Source: Branchiostoma floridae (Eukaryota > Chordata > Leptocardii > Amphioxiformes > Branchiostomatidae). From it: a DNA stretch of 64,000 bases. Location of the stretch: contig NC_049993.1 of assembly GCF_000003815.2 (NCBI RefSeq), positions 2,808,358 to 2,872,357 of the forward strand, read 5' to 3'. The notes under the pieces were generated by a model. It saw nothing but the letters and a program-made list of their open reading frames with translations, made no database searches and was not told the DNA's origin. The translations under genes were made by a program, and so were the position numbers. Within the stretch, counting starts at the first letter, position 1, and each line of letters begins with the position of its first letter. Shown here one piece after another: positions 1-12,182 of this stretch.

Positions 1-179
1 GACAAATCTACTTTTTTCGCTACTTAAACAGTTGCAATGTATCTTGTATACAATATATAAAACTGATCTGCATTTGGAAAACGTATTCATAGCCTTTTCC
101 TGTTATGGTTATGAGTAATTTATGACATATGCTTGGTTAAGCGTGTAGGCGGACTGCAATTCACAGTACGAGGCATGTT

Positions 180-490
180 TAATTTTGAATGATATTCTAG
201 ATAACAAAAAATTGTTTTCATATAAGAAAATACCAGCAATATAAATAATAATAAACAAAAAATACATTGTTAAAACCAAAATGAGTAATTATGTCAAAAT
301 GCCGGTCATGACTGCGATGAAAACATGAAAAAATGAAATTTTTGTAAAACTTTGTGAAAATGTTGCCAACTTATTTCAAGGAAGACTCACTAAATTTGGT
401 GGCTGTAGCGTAAGCTGTTCTGACGTTGTGCGACATAAAAGTTTTCCTAGGCCTCAAAAGCCACGTTAACCCCCCTCCCCCTGAATAGGG
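180..490. mobile_element. Right part of a piggyBac-like MITE with TTAA target site
   Basis: The stretch resembles the right part of the longer element at 34749-35638: shared blocks run from the ATTCTAGATAAC motif through a 'TTTGGTGGCT' block to 'GGCCTCAAAAGCC'. It ends in CCCTGAATAGGG followed directly by TTAA (491-494), which is the target site of piggyBac-type elements. The left end is not seen. There is no coding capacity. The superfamily call rests on TTAA plus CCC-starting termini only. Confidence 0.55.
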
Positions 491-494
491 TTAA

Positions 495-2235
495 ACCTTT
501 GAACGCCAGAGTTTCCTAGTGAAGTTATTATTCTCTCTACCGTTACTCTTTGGCTAATAGAAAGTTAAACATATTTATCTGGAAATTTTCCCCGCAGACC
601 TTCTAATCGGAGCCATGCCCTGTGATATTCATAATTTCATCGGTGGCATGTGGACCCTGGAGCTAATGACCTATCCTGTGTGGCCATTGAAACAAATCTT
701 GATCCCAAAGCCGATTTCACTAATACCAGCCGTAACTGTGAGTCGCAATTTGTGTCCCACTTCACTAAATAAATAAAAGATGTCCCACAGTTGGAGCAGA
801 CTTTTTAGGATCTATTGTGTCCCTGTTAAGGTGGAACATGTAAGAGATAGGTCTAAATTGTCCGTACAGATGCATTACAATCATGATGATATCATGAATC
901 ATAATTCATAATTGACATTAGAAACTGTTTTCAATAAGTGTCTTTGAGCATTGTGTAAGGGCTCGTTTGCATATGCGTTCTCATTTGTTTACATAGCAGG
1001 GACGATTGCCTAAGGCATAGTGGCAAAACGGCCGTTCTTATAAATGTTTTGCTTAGGGAGAGGTACAGCCAGAACATGATGTAGTTTCAGCTTTTTGTTT
1101 GAATAATTATGGATGTCATATTACCCTAGAAGGAATAGTACAATACATGTTTGAAATGAGAGATGTATGAATTATGCGTTTAGTCTGTTAATACATAATT
1201 TTATATACTGGTATTCTTACGAAAGCAATTCGTTTCAATAAGGTATTAGGAAAAATTCGTTCAAGACAAATGATATGCTTTCTCTATCTTAATGCAATGT
1301 ATTTTTCAGGTAAGAGGAGTGTTCTGTAAATATAATTTCATTTACAATAGGACAATTTGTCAAATTTTTTTCAGACTTCTTAACAGCGTAATACTTTACC
1401 TTGTAGGAAATATGGTTACTGTATGAAATTGTAACGCAACTCCTTAATTTTGCATTGTAAAATCACATTGTCTTAATAACAGAAATGTATGTAATTTCAT
1501 TAAAGATGAATAAACAAAAGGCATCGTTGTAACCCAATAGCAGAATAGTGATTCAATATTCTAATCTATTTCATCACTTTGAAGCTGGATATTTGATTAT
1601 CTAGGTAAAAAACATTTCAATTCAGCCTAATTAGTTACAGTTGTAAGCAAACGAGAGGTTCAATGCTATAAATCAATTTACATCGTCATTTTAATGCTAC
1701 CAACTTATTTGTGTATAATACAAAGTCTCGCTGTTAATGGCTACAACGGTATAGCAAAAGTCACATCTTAAATTGTTAAATCAGGCCCAAGCAACTTTCG
1801 GTAAATGGAATGTACCACAGAAAGTCATTAAAAAAAAACATCCAGAAGGTTTGACAATGAGAGTGTTCTTTGCAACTATGAAAATACATGAGTAAGTCAA
1901 AAGGAGATCAAGACTCCCTGTTTCCATGGAAACCAGTCATCACACCTCTAATACCATGGCAACAGGTATTTATCACACCGACGATAATTCGATAATTCTT
2001 GCACATTTACGATCGGTATCTGGATGTTTTACAACTTTTAATTTACATTTAAGCTATCAAAACTCCGACCAGTGGTATGGTAGCATAAGTTTACCAAGCT
2101 ATCTCCTTACTCCCCCCAACACACAACTCCATGGCACAACTATAAAACATTCCATCTTAATCTCAGTACAGTCATACTACATTTCTTGAATCCTTTTGAA
2201 ACATGCTAATGATTTATCGGATATGCAGAGTTAAC
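495..2235. other. AT-rich stretch, no gene seen
   Basis: No open frame here has a recognisable domain or convincing splice sites. The only ORF over 80 codons, near 1926-2189, has no family features and looks like chance. Confidence 0.5.
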
Positions 2236-3917
2236 GTATAACTAGAAAGGCCGACATTTGCTTGAGAGCAAATACAGCATATTTCAGCCATCTCCCTCCC
2301 CATGCAACAATAGGCTATTTCAAAATCACCCATTTGAAACATCACTTTTACTAATGACGGTTTAACCCAAAAATGAGTCTTACAAAATTCCCCCGTTCAA
2401 GAATGGACTCCAGTGCACCCTATGTGAATTTGCACAATAGACCAGTCCAGAAATACTCCCACTGAAACGTCAGCCTTTTGAATAAGAAACCAAATCCAAA
2501 ATTGAATTTAGCAAAAAAGATCCCAGTGCATAAAAAGGTATAATAGACCAGTCTAAAAACACTTCCACTAAAATTGAATTTTGAATCATCACCCGTTCAA
2601 AACTGAATTTGAAAAAATTCCCTTTCCGTGTGCAAAAAATGGACTCTTCCATGTAAAGTAGAGCAGTCCAAAAATACATCCGCTAAAATAGGACTTTGAC
2701 ATAATCACTGAAGTCCAAAAAATGGATTTAAAAAAAAGCCCCCTCTATGCAAGAATGGACTCTTTCAGAACACCCATGTAAAATTGCAAATTAGACCAGT
2801 CCAAAAATAACCCTACTGAAAGACTTTGACAAACTAGAAGTCACCAAAGTCCAAAATATGAATTTTGAAAAATCCCCCCTCCGTGCGAGAATAGACTCTT
2901 CCAGCACACATTCTGTAAAATTGCAAAATAGACCTGTCCAAAAATGCATCCACTGAAAGACTTCACCAGTCCAATGATGAATTTAAAAAAGAAATGAACC
3001 CCTCCGTGTAAGAATGGACTCTTCCAGATAAAACCGGGCTCGCTGATTGGCTGCCACCCCCCCCCCCTCTTTAGGATATAGATTCAGGCTAAGTGATTGG
3101 TTACCTATCTAATTAGATTAAATAGACATATATGCCAGTAGGTGCAATCTGCAGCTGGGGGTCAACGACCTTAAGGTCATTGACCCCTCTGACTATTGGA
3201 GAATGACCAAAAAATCCCCAAATATATAATTTTGACGTAGTCTATGACAAAAATTATACATGTGTCATTTGAATAAATATCTAGTGCACCCTTTTACCAA
3301 AATTTAGGTCATTTGGTTTTAAAACCAGAGCACAAGAGCCAAAAGTGTACTTTTTGGTCATAAAATGGCCAAATAATCGCAAAATTGAGCATTTTATTGT
3401 ACCGTATGCCTCAAGTGTTATTGGATCCATGTATGCATATGTCTAGGGCACTCCTATAATAAATTTCAGGTCATCCGGTTCTAAAACCATGGTACAGGAG
3501 CCAAAAGTGTCCTTTTTTGGTAAAAAAATGACCAAAAAATCGCAAAAATAAGTATTTCGTTATACTGTACACCAAAACTGATATTGAATCTATATGGGGG
3601 ACTTATCAAGGCACATCTGGACCAAATTTCAGCTCATTCGGTTATAATACTAGGGTACAGGGGGCCCATATATACAGTTTTGGTCTTAAGATGACCAAAA
3701 AACCTTAATAAAATCATTTAAGAGATAGATATGGAAAAAATGAAAAAAAAGTCCGAGGGTATTGGTCCACTCTACCCTTGTGCCAAATTTCAAGTAATTT
3801 GGTTGAGGAACAACGGAGATACCGTGTTCTGAAGATTTGACAGGAGAAAGAAAGAAAGAAGAAACATTACGAATACAATATATTTCACCATACCTATGGT
3901 ATGGCTGAAATATAATT
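2236..3917 (+). repeat. Dispersed repeat family A, copy 1
   Basis: The 5' end (AACTAGAAAGGCCGACATTT, then TATTTCAGCCAT) recurs at 45904 and, inverted, at 61567. The 3' end (CACCATACCTATGGTATGG, then CTGAAATATAATTA) recurs at 47697 and, inverted, at 58238. The two ends are partly inverted copies of each other (TATTTCAGCCAT / ATGGCTGAAATA). The interior has an irregular tandem array (2341-3030) and then about 163-bp units built on 'TGGCCAAAAAATCGCAAAA' and 'CCAAATTTCAGGTCATTCGG'. No transposase was seen. This looks like a non-autonomous element or a composite satellite-like repeat. Confidence 0.65.
2341..3030. repeat. Irregular tandem array, about 115-135 bp units
   Basis: The motif 'AGAATGGACTCTTCCAG' followed by 'AATAGACCAGTCCAAAAATA' returns about six times (near 2401, 2510, 2638, 2753, 2888 and 3013). 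A diverged inverted relative is seen around 53950-54200. It ends next to an 11-nt C run at 3057-3067. Confidence 0.6.
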
Positions 3918-3918
3918 A

Positions 3919-5735
3919 AGGGTTAATGACCCGCCCCGAGGTGTATATGGTGTCATAACGCAAAGGACCACGCGTTATGACACCATGTACACCGAGGAAC
4001 AGGCGGGTCATTAACGTTTATTTTCATATAGCCTACTGAGCCTACCCAAACTTGCAAACTCCTGTATGAGGCACAGATCCCTTGGTATTATACGTGTGAA
4101 TTCCTTTGTTGAATTTCTGAAAATTCACATTTGTTCTTTGGTACATACATTTGTAAGAAGATTTCAGATTGCATTTTGAAACCAAAATTTCCACACAGAA
4201 AATATTCGAAACATTGTAGTCTTTGGCTCTTTAGAACATCAATGTTAACAGAAGGAGCCATCCCCCCCCTTCTTGAAGTCTATACTTATTTCCTCTGCTC
4301 TGGCATACATTTCGCTCCTTTTAATTGGCCAATGCCTTCATATCCTGTGTGTATCGCTCCTTCTGATTGGTCAGAATGAATAAAATTTGCATCGACACTA
4401 GTGCCGGTGTCAATTCATTCTGACCAATCAGAAGGGCGATACCCGCCGGACTGGCGGGAATCTTTGTGTTACGGCGTCATAACCAACTTGGAACGGGGCC
4501 TTCTGATTGGTTCGCGGCGCCTGGCTATATGATAATATTCATTTTTTCTATATCTCAATAATTACGTTTTTACTACCACGCCCAATTAATTTTTTATGAT
4601 TTACAGAGATGTGATTTGCATAAACGAATCAACATGGCCCCACAGTTAAAAATTAACAATTCTACCACCAACCATAAAAGTACCAACATGTTCCATCTTA
4701 CAAAAAGAATTTTACGGCTTAACATTATAGTTGCAGGGATTATCGTGAACGTACGTTCTTTCTTTCTACAGCTGACCCACTGTTGGTTTCCGAGAATGGG
4801 ACCACAACTCTTATACCACCACCCACCTCCATAGCACTCAGCACAGCTAAATGTTTCGATGATATCGTTGTCCCTGTCAACAGTACTAAACGCAAATCCA
4901 GAATGGGGGTGGATATCACAGAATTTCCCCTCTACACTTTGTGGACCGGCATCCAGTCTGTAGTTATGCTATTCATCAGAAACCCTAGGTAGAGAAATTT
5001 GAATACTCAGAACAAACCAATAAGAATATAGTGTATTATCATATAGCAGGGCGCCGCGGACCAATCAGAAGTCCCCATTCCACGTTGGTTATGACGCAGT
5101 AACACATAGATTCCGGCCAGGCAGGTGTGTATCTCTCCTCTGCTTGGTCAGAATGAATTGACACCGGCACCGGTGTCGATTTGCATCGACACCGGCGCCA
5201 GTGTCGATTCATTTTGACCAATCATAAGGAGCGAAAGTAAGGTATATGCAGGCAATGGCCAATCAAAAGGAGCAAAACATATGACAGAGCAGAGGGACTA
5301 AGTGCAGAATGGCTCATTCTGTTTACATTGATAATGATTTATGTTGTTCTAAAAAGCCAAAGACTGCAATGTTTCGAATATTTTCTGTGGAAATGTTGGT
5401 TTCAAAATGCAATCTTTAATCTTCTTACAAATGTATGTACCAAAGAACAAAAGTGAATTTCAGACATTCGACAAAGAAATTCACACGTATAGTACCAAGG
5501 GATCTATGCGTAATACAAGAGTTTGCAAGTTTGGGTAGGCTATATGATAATAACGTTAATGACCCGCCTGTTCCTCGGTGTACATGGTGTCATAACGCCT
5601 GGTCCTTTGCTATAACCACCGAATAAAAGCACCGAGTGAGCGAAGCGAACAAGGTGGTTTTATTAGGTGGTTATGGCAAAGGACCAGGCGTTATGACACC
5701 ATATACACCGAGAAACAGGGGGGTCATTAACCCTT
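3919..5735. mobile_element. Composite of palindromic elements flanking a fibrinogen-domain exon
   Basis: The outer ends are hairpins. At 3919-4020, GGGTTAATGACCCGCC pairs with its complement across a short loop. At 5553-5735 the arms run about 85 bp and include the block TGTCATAACGCCTGGTCCTT. Inside these lie two inverted copies of a roughly 510-bp unit (4021-4535 and 5033-5552), each bounded by ATTATCATATAG. The central 0.5 kb carries exon sequence of a fibrinogen-related gene on the minus strand. A single copy of the same unit occurs alone at 42003-42556, so the arms can probably move singly. Two opposite insertions into one gene is therefore at least as likely as one foldback transposon. 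Confidence 0.6.
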
Positions 5736-6279
5736 ATTTAAACTATAGGTTTGGTTCATCAGGTTGGTACATGGGAATATGGGTTAAATGGAGTAGTTGC
5801 ACTATTAAATAAAAAAAATACAGGTTAGGAATCCATTAATGTTTTGAAGGTTGACAATAAGTGACACGAAAGGCATACCCTTAGAATATGCTTTGAATAA
5901 GGCTAAAATAAGCTAAAGAAAAACTATGTTGCCACTAAACCTTCTTCAAATGTCTCCTCGTCTTTATAAAAAAAAGTGTGTAATTGATATCACTAAAACA
6001 TGATTTTGGAAAAAAAGCTCAGCATACATTAGACACGTCGCTATTATAATGTATGACGTACTTAAATTAACCGGAGCTGAAAGCAGAGATGTATTGTTTT
6101 CCTTTTCTTGTCCAGTCGATCCGATGACTGTAGTTCTTCTTTTTGGTCAGTAGATGAAGGTAGTCATTGCCGAGCCAGTATTCACCGATCTTGTTCCCGA
6201 AACCACGCCTGTAGTCCGCCCAGGTACGGTTAAACGGAACTGATCCGTCAAGCCGTCGCTGAATGACAGTCCAGCCTCC
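4772..6279 (-). pseudogene. Fibrinogen-related domain (FReD) gene remnant, two fragments
   Basis: The upstream fragment (6279 down to about 6067) encodes [20 protein letters not shown], then a [14 protein letters not shown] motif and HRIDW: the N-terminal half of a fibrinogen C-terminal domain. It is cut by TAA at 6067-6069 and preceded by an in-frame TGA. The downstream fragment (4984 down to about 4772) encodes NYRLDAG, then FSTVDRDND (the usual Ca-binding loop) and [14 protein letters not shown]: the C-terminal half. An in-frame TAG lies at 4969-4971, just before HNYRL. Order and strand fit one gene split by an intron now holding palindromic elements. FReD proteins are mostly secreted lectin-like recognition molecules. 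Together the pieces cover roughly 135 of the usual 210-220 residues, and the distal end was not found. Confidence 0.8.
5736..6066. other. AT-rich spacer, nothing seen
   Basis: It lies between the palindromic hairpin and the FReD fragment. No ORF or repeat was recognised. Confidence 0.4.
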
Positions 6280-6321
6280 TCATAAAATCATTACCTCCAT
6301 GAAAAATTAAGGTATAGTTTT

Positions 6322-6323
<2 letters not shown>

Positions 6324-6354
<31 letters not shown>
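6324..6354. repeat. (TG)n microsatellite
   Basis: About 15 TG units abut the start of dispersed repeat family B. Other copies of family B also abut simple repeats. Confidence 0.95.
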
Positions 6355-6359
<5 letters not shown>

Positions 6360-6900
6360 GGATATTTGTGGACATTATAACTCTTGATGGACCACGATGA
6401 TATTTAAAATGGGGTTAGGGGTTGGGAAGACGAAGGTCAAGGTCAATTTTGGGCCCCCTGGTGTGTGACCTTGGTACTGCAGCAGAACTTCAATTTTTTG
6501 TCTCTTTTTACCTGGACATGCTATGGTCTTGACTTCTTGGTGGCAGATAGCTTTTGATGCAAGGAAGAAGTGGTGTATGTTTGGGCCCCCTAGCAGCTTG
6601 CTCTGGAACTGCAGGAGCAATTTTGTCAAAATCTTCGAAGGAGCATAATAGAACATAAGAATGATGGATGTCCATGATATTTGGTATAAGGTACCTGTGG
6701 CAGAGATATACATAATGATATGCAAATTATGCAAATTTGGACTTAATTTGCATAATTCATGAGGAAAATCCATATTTACAGTATTTTCCAATATAGGACT
6801 CAAATGCATGTTACATATGTAGTTTGTGGCAGGCGGTAGTTAAGCAGATACTAATTTTGCAAATAATTCCCTAATTTGCATAATTAATTTGAAAGTTTCC
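6355..6900 (+). repeat. Dispersed repeat family B, copy 1
   Basis: Blocks such as 'GGGAAGACGAAGGTCAAGGT', 'TGGGCCCCCTAG', 'GGAAGAAGTGGTGTATGTTT' and 'TCTGGAACTGCAGGAGCA' recur at 31790-32350, in part at 43375-43560, and inverted at 61600-62335. The distal part is rich in 'ATTTGCATAAT'. The minus-strand ORF across it (6375-6809) is repeat sequence, not a gene. Confidence 0.65.
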
Positions 6901-8335
6901 AAATTCTTCTTAGTACGTGTAGTAAATGATTTGGCTGTCGACACTGTGACCTGTGTACGTTAGTGAAAGGTGTACATAAACAAGCATAAATTATGCAAAT
7001 GTGAAAGGCATTTGCATAATCAGAATATTTCATGGAGGTATGAAGTCTCCAAACTTTTGTTTGATTTAGTAAAGGACCTTTCATGGCTCAAGTTTTTAAA
7101 TTTTCTTCTTACACTTAATGCCACAATGTTTCGGTATTTGTTTAAGATTTTGGACACTTTAATGCGCAAGTTGGTCAAACTCAAACCAAGGAAACACTGT
7201 GGTCGTTACACCGTCGGCGCAGCCGGGCGTTCAAATTCACTGCTCTTCCCGTGTGTAAACAGATAACTCTTGAGTCGGGAACAGGTGAAGTGTACTCCGA
7301 ATCGACTAGAAATCGCGCGTGTAAACCCTACCATGTTTTTCTAGGATCACACAGTCTGTGATGGAATAGTAACTTCTATCAATGACATTATCGAAAAACG
7401 AACAAATCAAATGCGAGGGTCAATAAAGAAGATGGAGCAAGAACAAAAGATGCCTATAACCAAGTTTGCAATTTTCTTGCTCTAACATTGAATGCAAAAG
7501 TCGAATTTAGGCACTCGGAGTTGAAAAATTTACTCTATAATGGTGAAGAGCTGGATAAAAGTTGATGAATCAAATTGACCAGCGGTGCTAGTGTCCGGTT
7601 GGATTGAACATCCAATTCTTCTCGTTTGTGTGGCAGCTTTGAACGCAATCGAATTGCAATAGCAGGTACATGGAGTAGAACGTGTATTTCCCGAAACCAC
7701 GAAGCAGCTCAAGAGACCAATTCCAATTTTCAGGCTTTATTACATATATAAGCACATATAGAGCAAACAGTATGTGTCGTTCAATGTCTAAACTGCAATT
7801 ACGTTTGCAACTAATCTTCTCTATTCCATGGGAAAACAATACAAGACCTGCATGTACATGTATATTGTACATCATCCATGTAGTTCACCTACTGATACTA
7901 GTCAAGTCAAGTCAAAGTTTATTACACAACAATTAAGACGGGTACAATGCAAGGGAAGCAATATATATTGTAAGTGTGTACGACAACAAGCTGTAAATTA
8001 CCATCAATCTATTACAGGCTATACATAAGAATATCCTAGGACATACAATAATGAATAAAGGATGCCTACCAGACAATAATGAGAGAAGACAAAATGTACA
8101 ATGTATGTCAAAGCGTCACACATCAGTCTACTCGCTACTTATGTAAATATAACACAAACTACACGTATATTCTATGTAAAAACCAATGTATATTAAAATA
8201 AAGAGCTGGATACCTACTATATATTTGTTATCTTACAATGTTTATATTCTAAAGTCGTTATTATGAGGTTTCATTTGTTTACATTGATGTATTTATATAT
8301 CGTTCCTAGATATACGGTAGCGGTACATGACACGA
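6901..8335. other. No gene recognised
   Basis: Several overlapping short ORFs on both strands (for example 7588-7875 minus and 7682-7936 plus) show no recognisable domain. Confidence 0.4.
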
Positions 8336-8524
8336 GTACATAGAATAACTCTCTGCTTGTTTTGGATACTGGTCGATAAGGCGTCAGAAGGATGACGGCT
8401 GAGACACAACGGTTTACCGGTTTCGACCTTTTATTCAAAAGTCTTCATCAGAATGACAAGAGAGTGGTACCGCACTGGCTTTTATAGCCTCTACTCTAGT
8501 TAGGGCGGTGCGCCCTGAGCAGTT
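8336..8524. repeat. Repeat-like tail upstream of the CCAAT array
   Basis: On the minus strand the block reads 'GAATAAAAGGTCGAAACCGG', a phrase that resembles ends of metazoan retroelement families. There is no coding sequence beside it, so class assignment is speculative. Confidence 0.3.
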
Positions 8525-8900
8525 AGGGCAGGAGATAGCCAATCAGATTACAGGATATCATATTGCACTAGCTATGTGGCCAATCAGAGTATAGGGTTCA
8601 ATGGCCAATCAGCTTACAGGATATCGTTATGCACTGGATAGATCTGGCCAATCAGAGCGTGGTCCATTGTTCTCCCGGCCAATCAGCTTATGGGATGTCA
8701 TCTTGCACTGGCTGTATGGCCAATCAGAGTATTGGGTTCAGTGGCCAATCAGCTTACAGGATATCGTTTTGCACTAACTAGATTTGGCCAATCAGAGCCT
8801 ATGTCTAGTCAGGTTAGGGCGCTCTGAGCGTAGTCCATTGTTCTCCTGACCAATAAGGTAGTTCGTCTCATAGACGATTGTTCTACTGGCCAATCAGGTT
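8525..8900. repeat. Tandem array of CCAAT-containing units
   Basis: GGCCAATCAG or a one-base variant occurs about ten times (near 8538, 8577, 8604, 8646, 8678, 8717, 8742, 8786, 8847 and 8888). Units alternate between 'CTTACAGGATATCG..TGCACT' and 'AGTATAGGGTTCA' types, giving a 65-70-bp dimer and a roughly 138-bp higher period. CCAAT/ATTGG is the NF-Y core. Whether this acts as a regulatory cluster or is just a satellite cannot be told from sequence. Confidence 0.7.
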
Positions 8901-9547
8901 ACACTTAGTGCCCTATGCCCTTTGTTCTATGACATCATCCGTTAGGCGGGAGATACAGACATGGACACAGCACGAAAACAACTATTTAAGCAAAGTTTCA
9001 GAGATACGTATAAAAACCTTAAATGCGGAGAAATATTTCAGAAGATTTTAAGATCTATTAAAGGCATCGGAAACATACATCTGGCCTTTACGTAAGATTT
9101 CAGCGTTTGTAAATGTAACTTAATCTGTCGTGTTTCTTTACGTGAATTTTACATGTATTTTAGTATGCCGAAAAGACAACTTAAATGTGTCAAAAGTTAT
9201 AAAAAAATCATCCGTTTTACTGTTTTACCACTGTGCTAATATTTCAAGTTTTTAAATATAAAACTGAGAAATACCGTTTCTCTAGATCTGTTTACCAAAA
9301 TTACCTCGGCTATGTCAAATATAATAAGCCTTTGTCTGGCGTTTGATAAAGCATTGCGTCATCTGTTCTAAAACAGTGGCAAGATTTACTGTCAAAACTG
9401 ACAATTGCGTTTTCCGGGACAAAATGTTATTTTAATACCTCAGAAAAGTCAAATACAATATTCTTCTATGTTGTTTGTTCCGAAAGCATATGACGTATTC
9501 GATCTTTCTGTGCGCAATTTTTGATTCGAACAGGAAATACCTCTTAC
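8901..9547. other. No gene recognised
   Basis: AT-rich sequence between two tandem arrays. No domain-bearing ORF was seen. Confidence 0.4.
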
Positions 9548-11300
9548 GTTTAGCTTATATGCGCTCCCTTACGTTACATGAAATGCTGCATTTTTCTGTT
9601 AAATATACGGCATCTGTAATCTATTTCAAACCGCCGTTTACGCAAAGAAGGGGGGGCTTCCCCGGTTTAGCTTATATGTTGCCAAGAGGTATATGAAATG
9701 TTGCGTATTTCTGTTAAACATACGACATGTTTAATCTTTGAATCCGCTCAGTTTAAGCAAACAAGGGAGACCTCCCCCGTTTAGCTTATATGTTGCCAAA
9801 ACTGTACATGAAATGTTGCGTATTTCTGTTGAACATACGACATGTTTAATCTTTGAATCCGCGCAGTTTAAGCGAACTAGGGGAGACCTCCCCCGTTTAA
9901 CTTATATGTTGTCAAGACGTATATGAAATGTTGGGTATTTCTGTTGAACATACGACATTTTTAATCTTTGAATCCGCGCACTTTTAAGCGAACACGGGGA
10001 GACCTCCCCCGTTTAGCTTATATGTTGCCAAAACGTATATAAAATTTTGCGTATTTCTGTTGAACATACGACATGTTTAATCTTTGAATCCGCGCAGTTT
10101 AAGCGAACTAGGGGAGACCTCCCCCCTTTAGCTTATATGTTGTCAAAACGTAAATGAAATGTTGCGTATTTCTGTTGAACACACGACATGTTTAATCTTT
10201 GAATCCGCGCAGTTTAAGCGAACTAGGGGAGACCTCCCCCATTTAGCTTATATGTTGCCAAAACGTACATGAAATTTTGCGTATTTCTGTTGAACATACG
10301 ACATGTTTAATCTTTAAATCCGCGCAGTTTAATCGAACTAGGAGAGACCTCCCCCGTTTAACTTATATGTTGTCAAGACGTATATGAAATGTTGGGTATT
10401 TCTGTTGAACATACGACATTTTTAATCTTTGAATCCGCACAGTTTAAGCGAACACGGGGAGACCTCCTCCGTTTAGCTTATATGTTGCCAAAACGTATAT
10501 AAAATTTTGCGTATTTCTGTTGAACATACGACGTGTTTAATCTTTGAATCTGCGCAGTTTAAGCGAACTAGGGGAGACCTCCCCCGTTTAACTTATATGT
10601 TGTCAAGACGTATATGAAATGTTGGGTATTTCTGTTGAACATACGACATTTTTAATCTTTGAATCCGCACAGTTTAAGCGAACACGGGGAGACCTCCTCC
10701 GTTTAGCTTATATGTTGCCAAAACGTATATAAAATTTTGCGTATTTCTGTTAAACATACGACATGTTTAATCTTTGAATCTGCGCAGTTTAAGCGAACTA
10801 GGGGAGACCTCCCCCGTTTAACTTATATGTTGCCAAGACGTACATGAAATGTTGCGTATTTCTGTTGAACATACGGCATGTTTAATCTTTGAATCCGCGC
10901 AGTTTAAACGAACTAGGGGAGACCTCCCCCGTTTAGCTTATATGTTGCCAAGACGTACATGAAATATTGCGTATTTCTGTTGAACATACGACATGTTTAA
11001 TCTTTGAATCCGCGCAGTTTAAACGAACTAGGGGGGACCTCCCCCGTTTAGCTTATATGTTGCCAAGACGTACCTGAAATGTTGCGTATTTCTGTTGAAC
11101 ATACGACATGTTTAATCTTTGAATCCGCGCAGTTTCAGCGAACACGGGGAGACCTCCCCCCTTTAGCTTATATGTTGCCAAAACGTACATGAAATGTTGC
11201 GTATTTCTGTTTAACATACGACATGTTTAATCTTTGAATCTGTGAATCTGCGCAGTTTAAGCGAACACGGGGAGACCTCTCCCGTTAAAAGCTCCTTGGT
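9548..11300. repeat. 115-bp satellite array with palindromic core
   Basis: About 15 head-to-tail units of 115 bp. The landmark GGGGAGACCTCCCC, itself an imperfect inverted repeat, recurs near 9767, 9885, 10000, 10116, 10230, 10345, 10461, 10575, 10690, 10805, 10920, 11035, 11150 and 11270. Each unit also carries 'TTTAGCTTATATGTTG', 'GCGTATTTCTGTTGAACATA' and 'TTAATCTTTGAATCCGCGCA'. The first unit is diverged. Variant units form a 230-bp A-B dimer at about 9900, 10365 and 10595. ORFs read in the array are by-products. Confidence 0.93.
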
Positions 11301-12182
11301 TTAGCTTATACTTTTGTGTAGTGAGTGGTGTTTAATCATGATATTTTTCTTACTATCAAACGGCGAGCATTTCTTTCGTAAGATTGGCTGGCTGGAATAT
11401 TATTTGTGTCGACCTTTTTAATTTGTACACAGTGCGCAACTATTCTAAGTTTTATTGTATTGGATACAAACGATTTGTTAGGGACCAATAGGAGATATTG
11501 TTCAATATGAAATTCGTTTTTTTTTTAATGTATCCTTTTACTTGAACTCTTAGTTTCCTGTTGTCTGCCGGACAGAAGCTCGTCTTTAAGGCATTCTTTA
11601 AACGTGTTTCTAAAGCAGTTGGGGCTCTTGGTATGGTTCAGTCACATATTATATTTGGCACCCATATCTGTAGGGTGTAAATCACACCTAAAGAATCCTG
11701 GCTTGTTATTGTATAACAGTTTCATTACACACTTTAATTAACAATTATGCCACTGGACAGGCTGGTTAATCTCATGCAATATTCAATGAATTGAGTCTGT
11801 GTTTTTATGTATAGTAGGACGTTACTAGGAACATGGTCAAATCGCCCATCCCGTTAACTGAACTATTTGGTAACCAGAAGACAAATCTAGCAAAAGTTTA
11901 GGAGGAATAATTGAAGATCGGAAACCTCTTAAAAATCGCAGGCTGCACTATCGTAATGGTTTGGTTTGCTAATGTATTGGATTTGCATATTGTCTCTAAC
12001 TTCATTGTGTTTACTGCGTCTGATTAAAATAGGGTGATCAATATCATAACAACAAACTTTTTTTCTATAAAGCATCTCGATTTAATTAGAATTTAAAACA
12101 CTGGTATACCATGACCTTTGTTTGACAATGTGTAATGGGATCCAAATACATTGCACATGAATCGGTTGGGGCAAAGTTAAAA
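11301..12182. other. No gene recognised
   Basis: AT-rich spacer between the satellite and the tRNA-like sequence. No ORF with recognisable features. Confidence 0.4.

Noticed and set aside
4616..4992. Two plus-strand ORFs between the inverted element copies
   Set aside because: The coding signal is on the opposite strand (fibrinogen-related domain).
6375..6809. 144-codon minus-strand ORF
   Set aside because: It lies entirely in dispersed repeat B, whose other copies do not keep the frame.
9475..9926. Short ORFs at the satellite start
   Set aside because: Frames run across 115-bp satellite units, with no conservation of frame from unit to unit.
9548..11300. CRISPR-like regular repeat array
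   Set aside because: The whole 115-bp unit is conserved, so there are no variable spacers, and the genome is eukaryotic.
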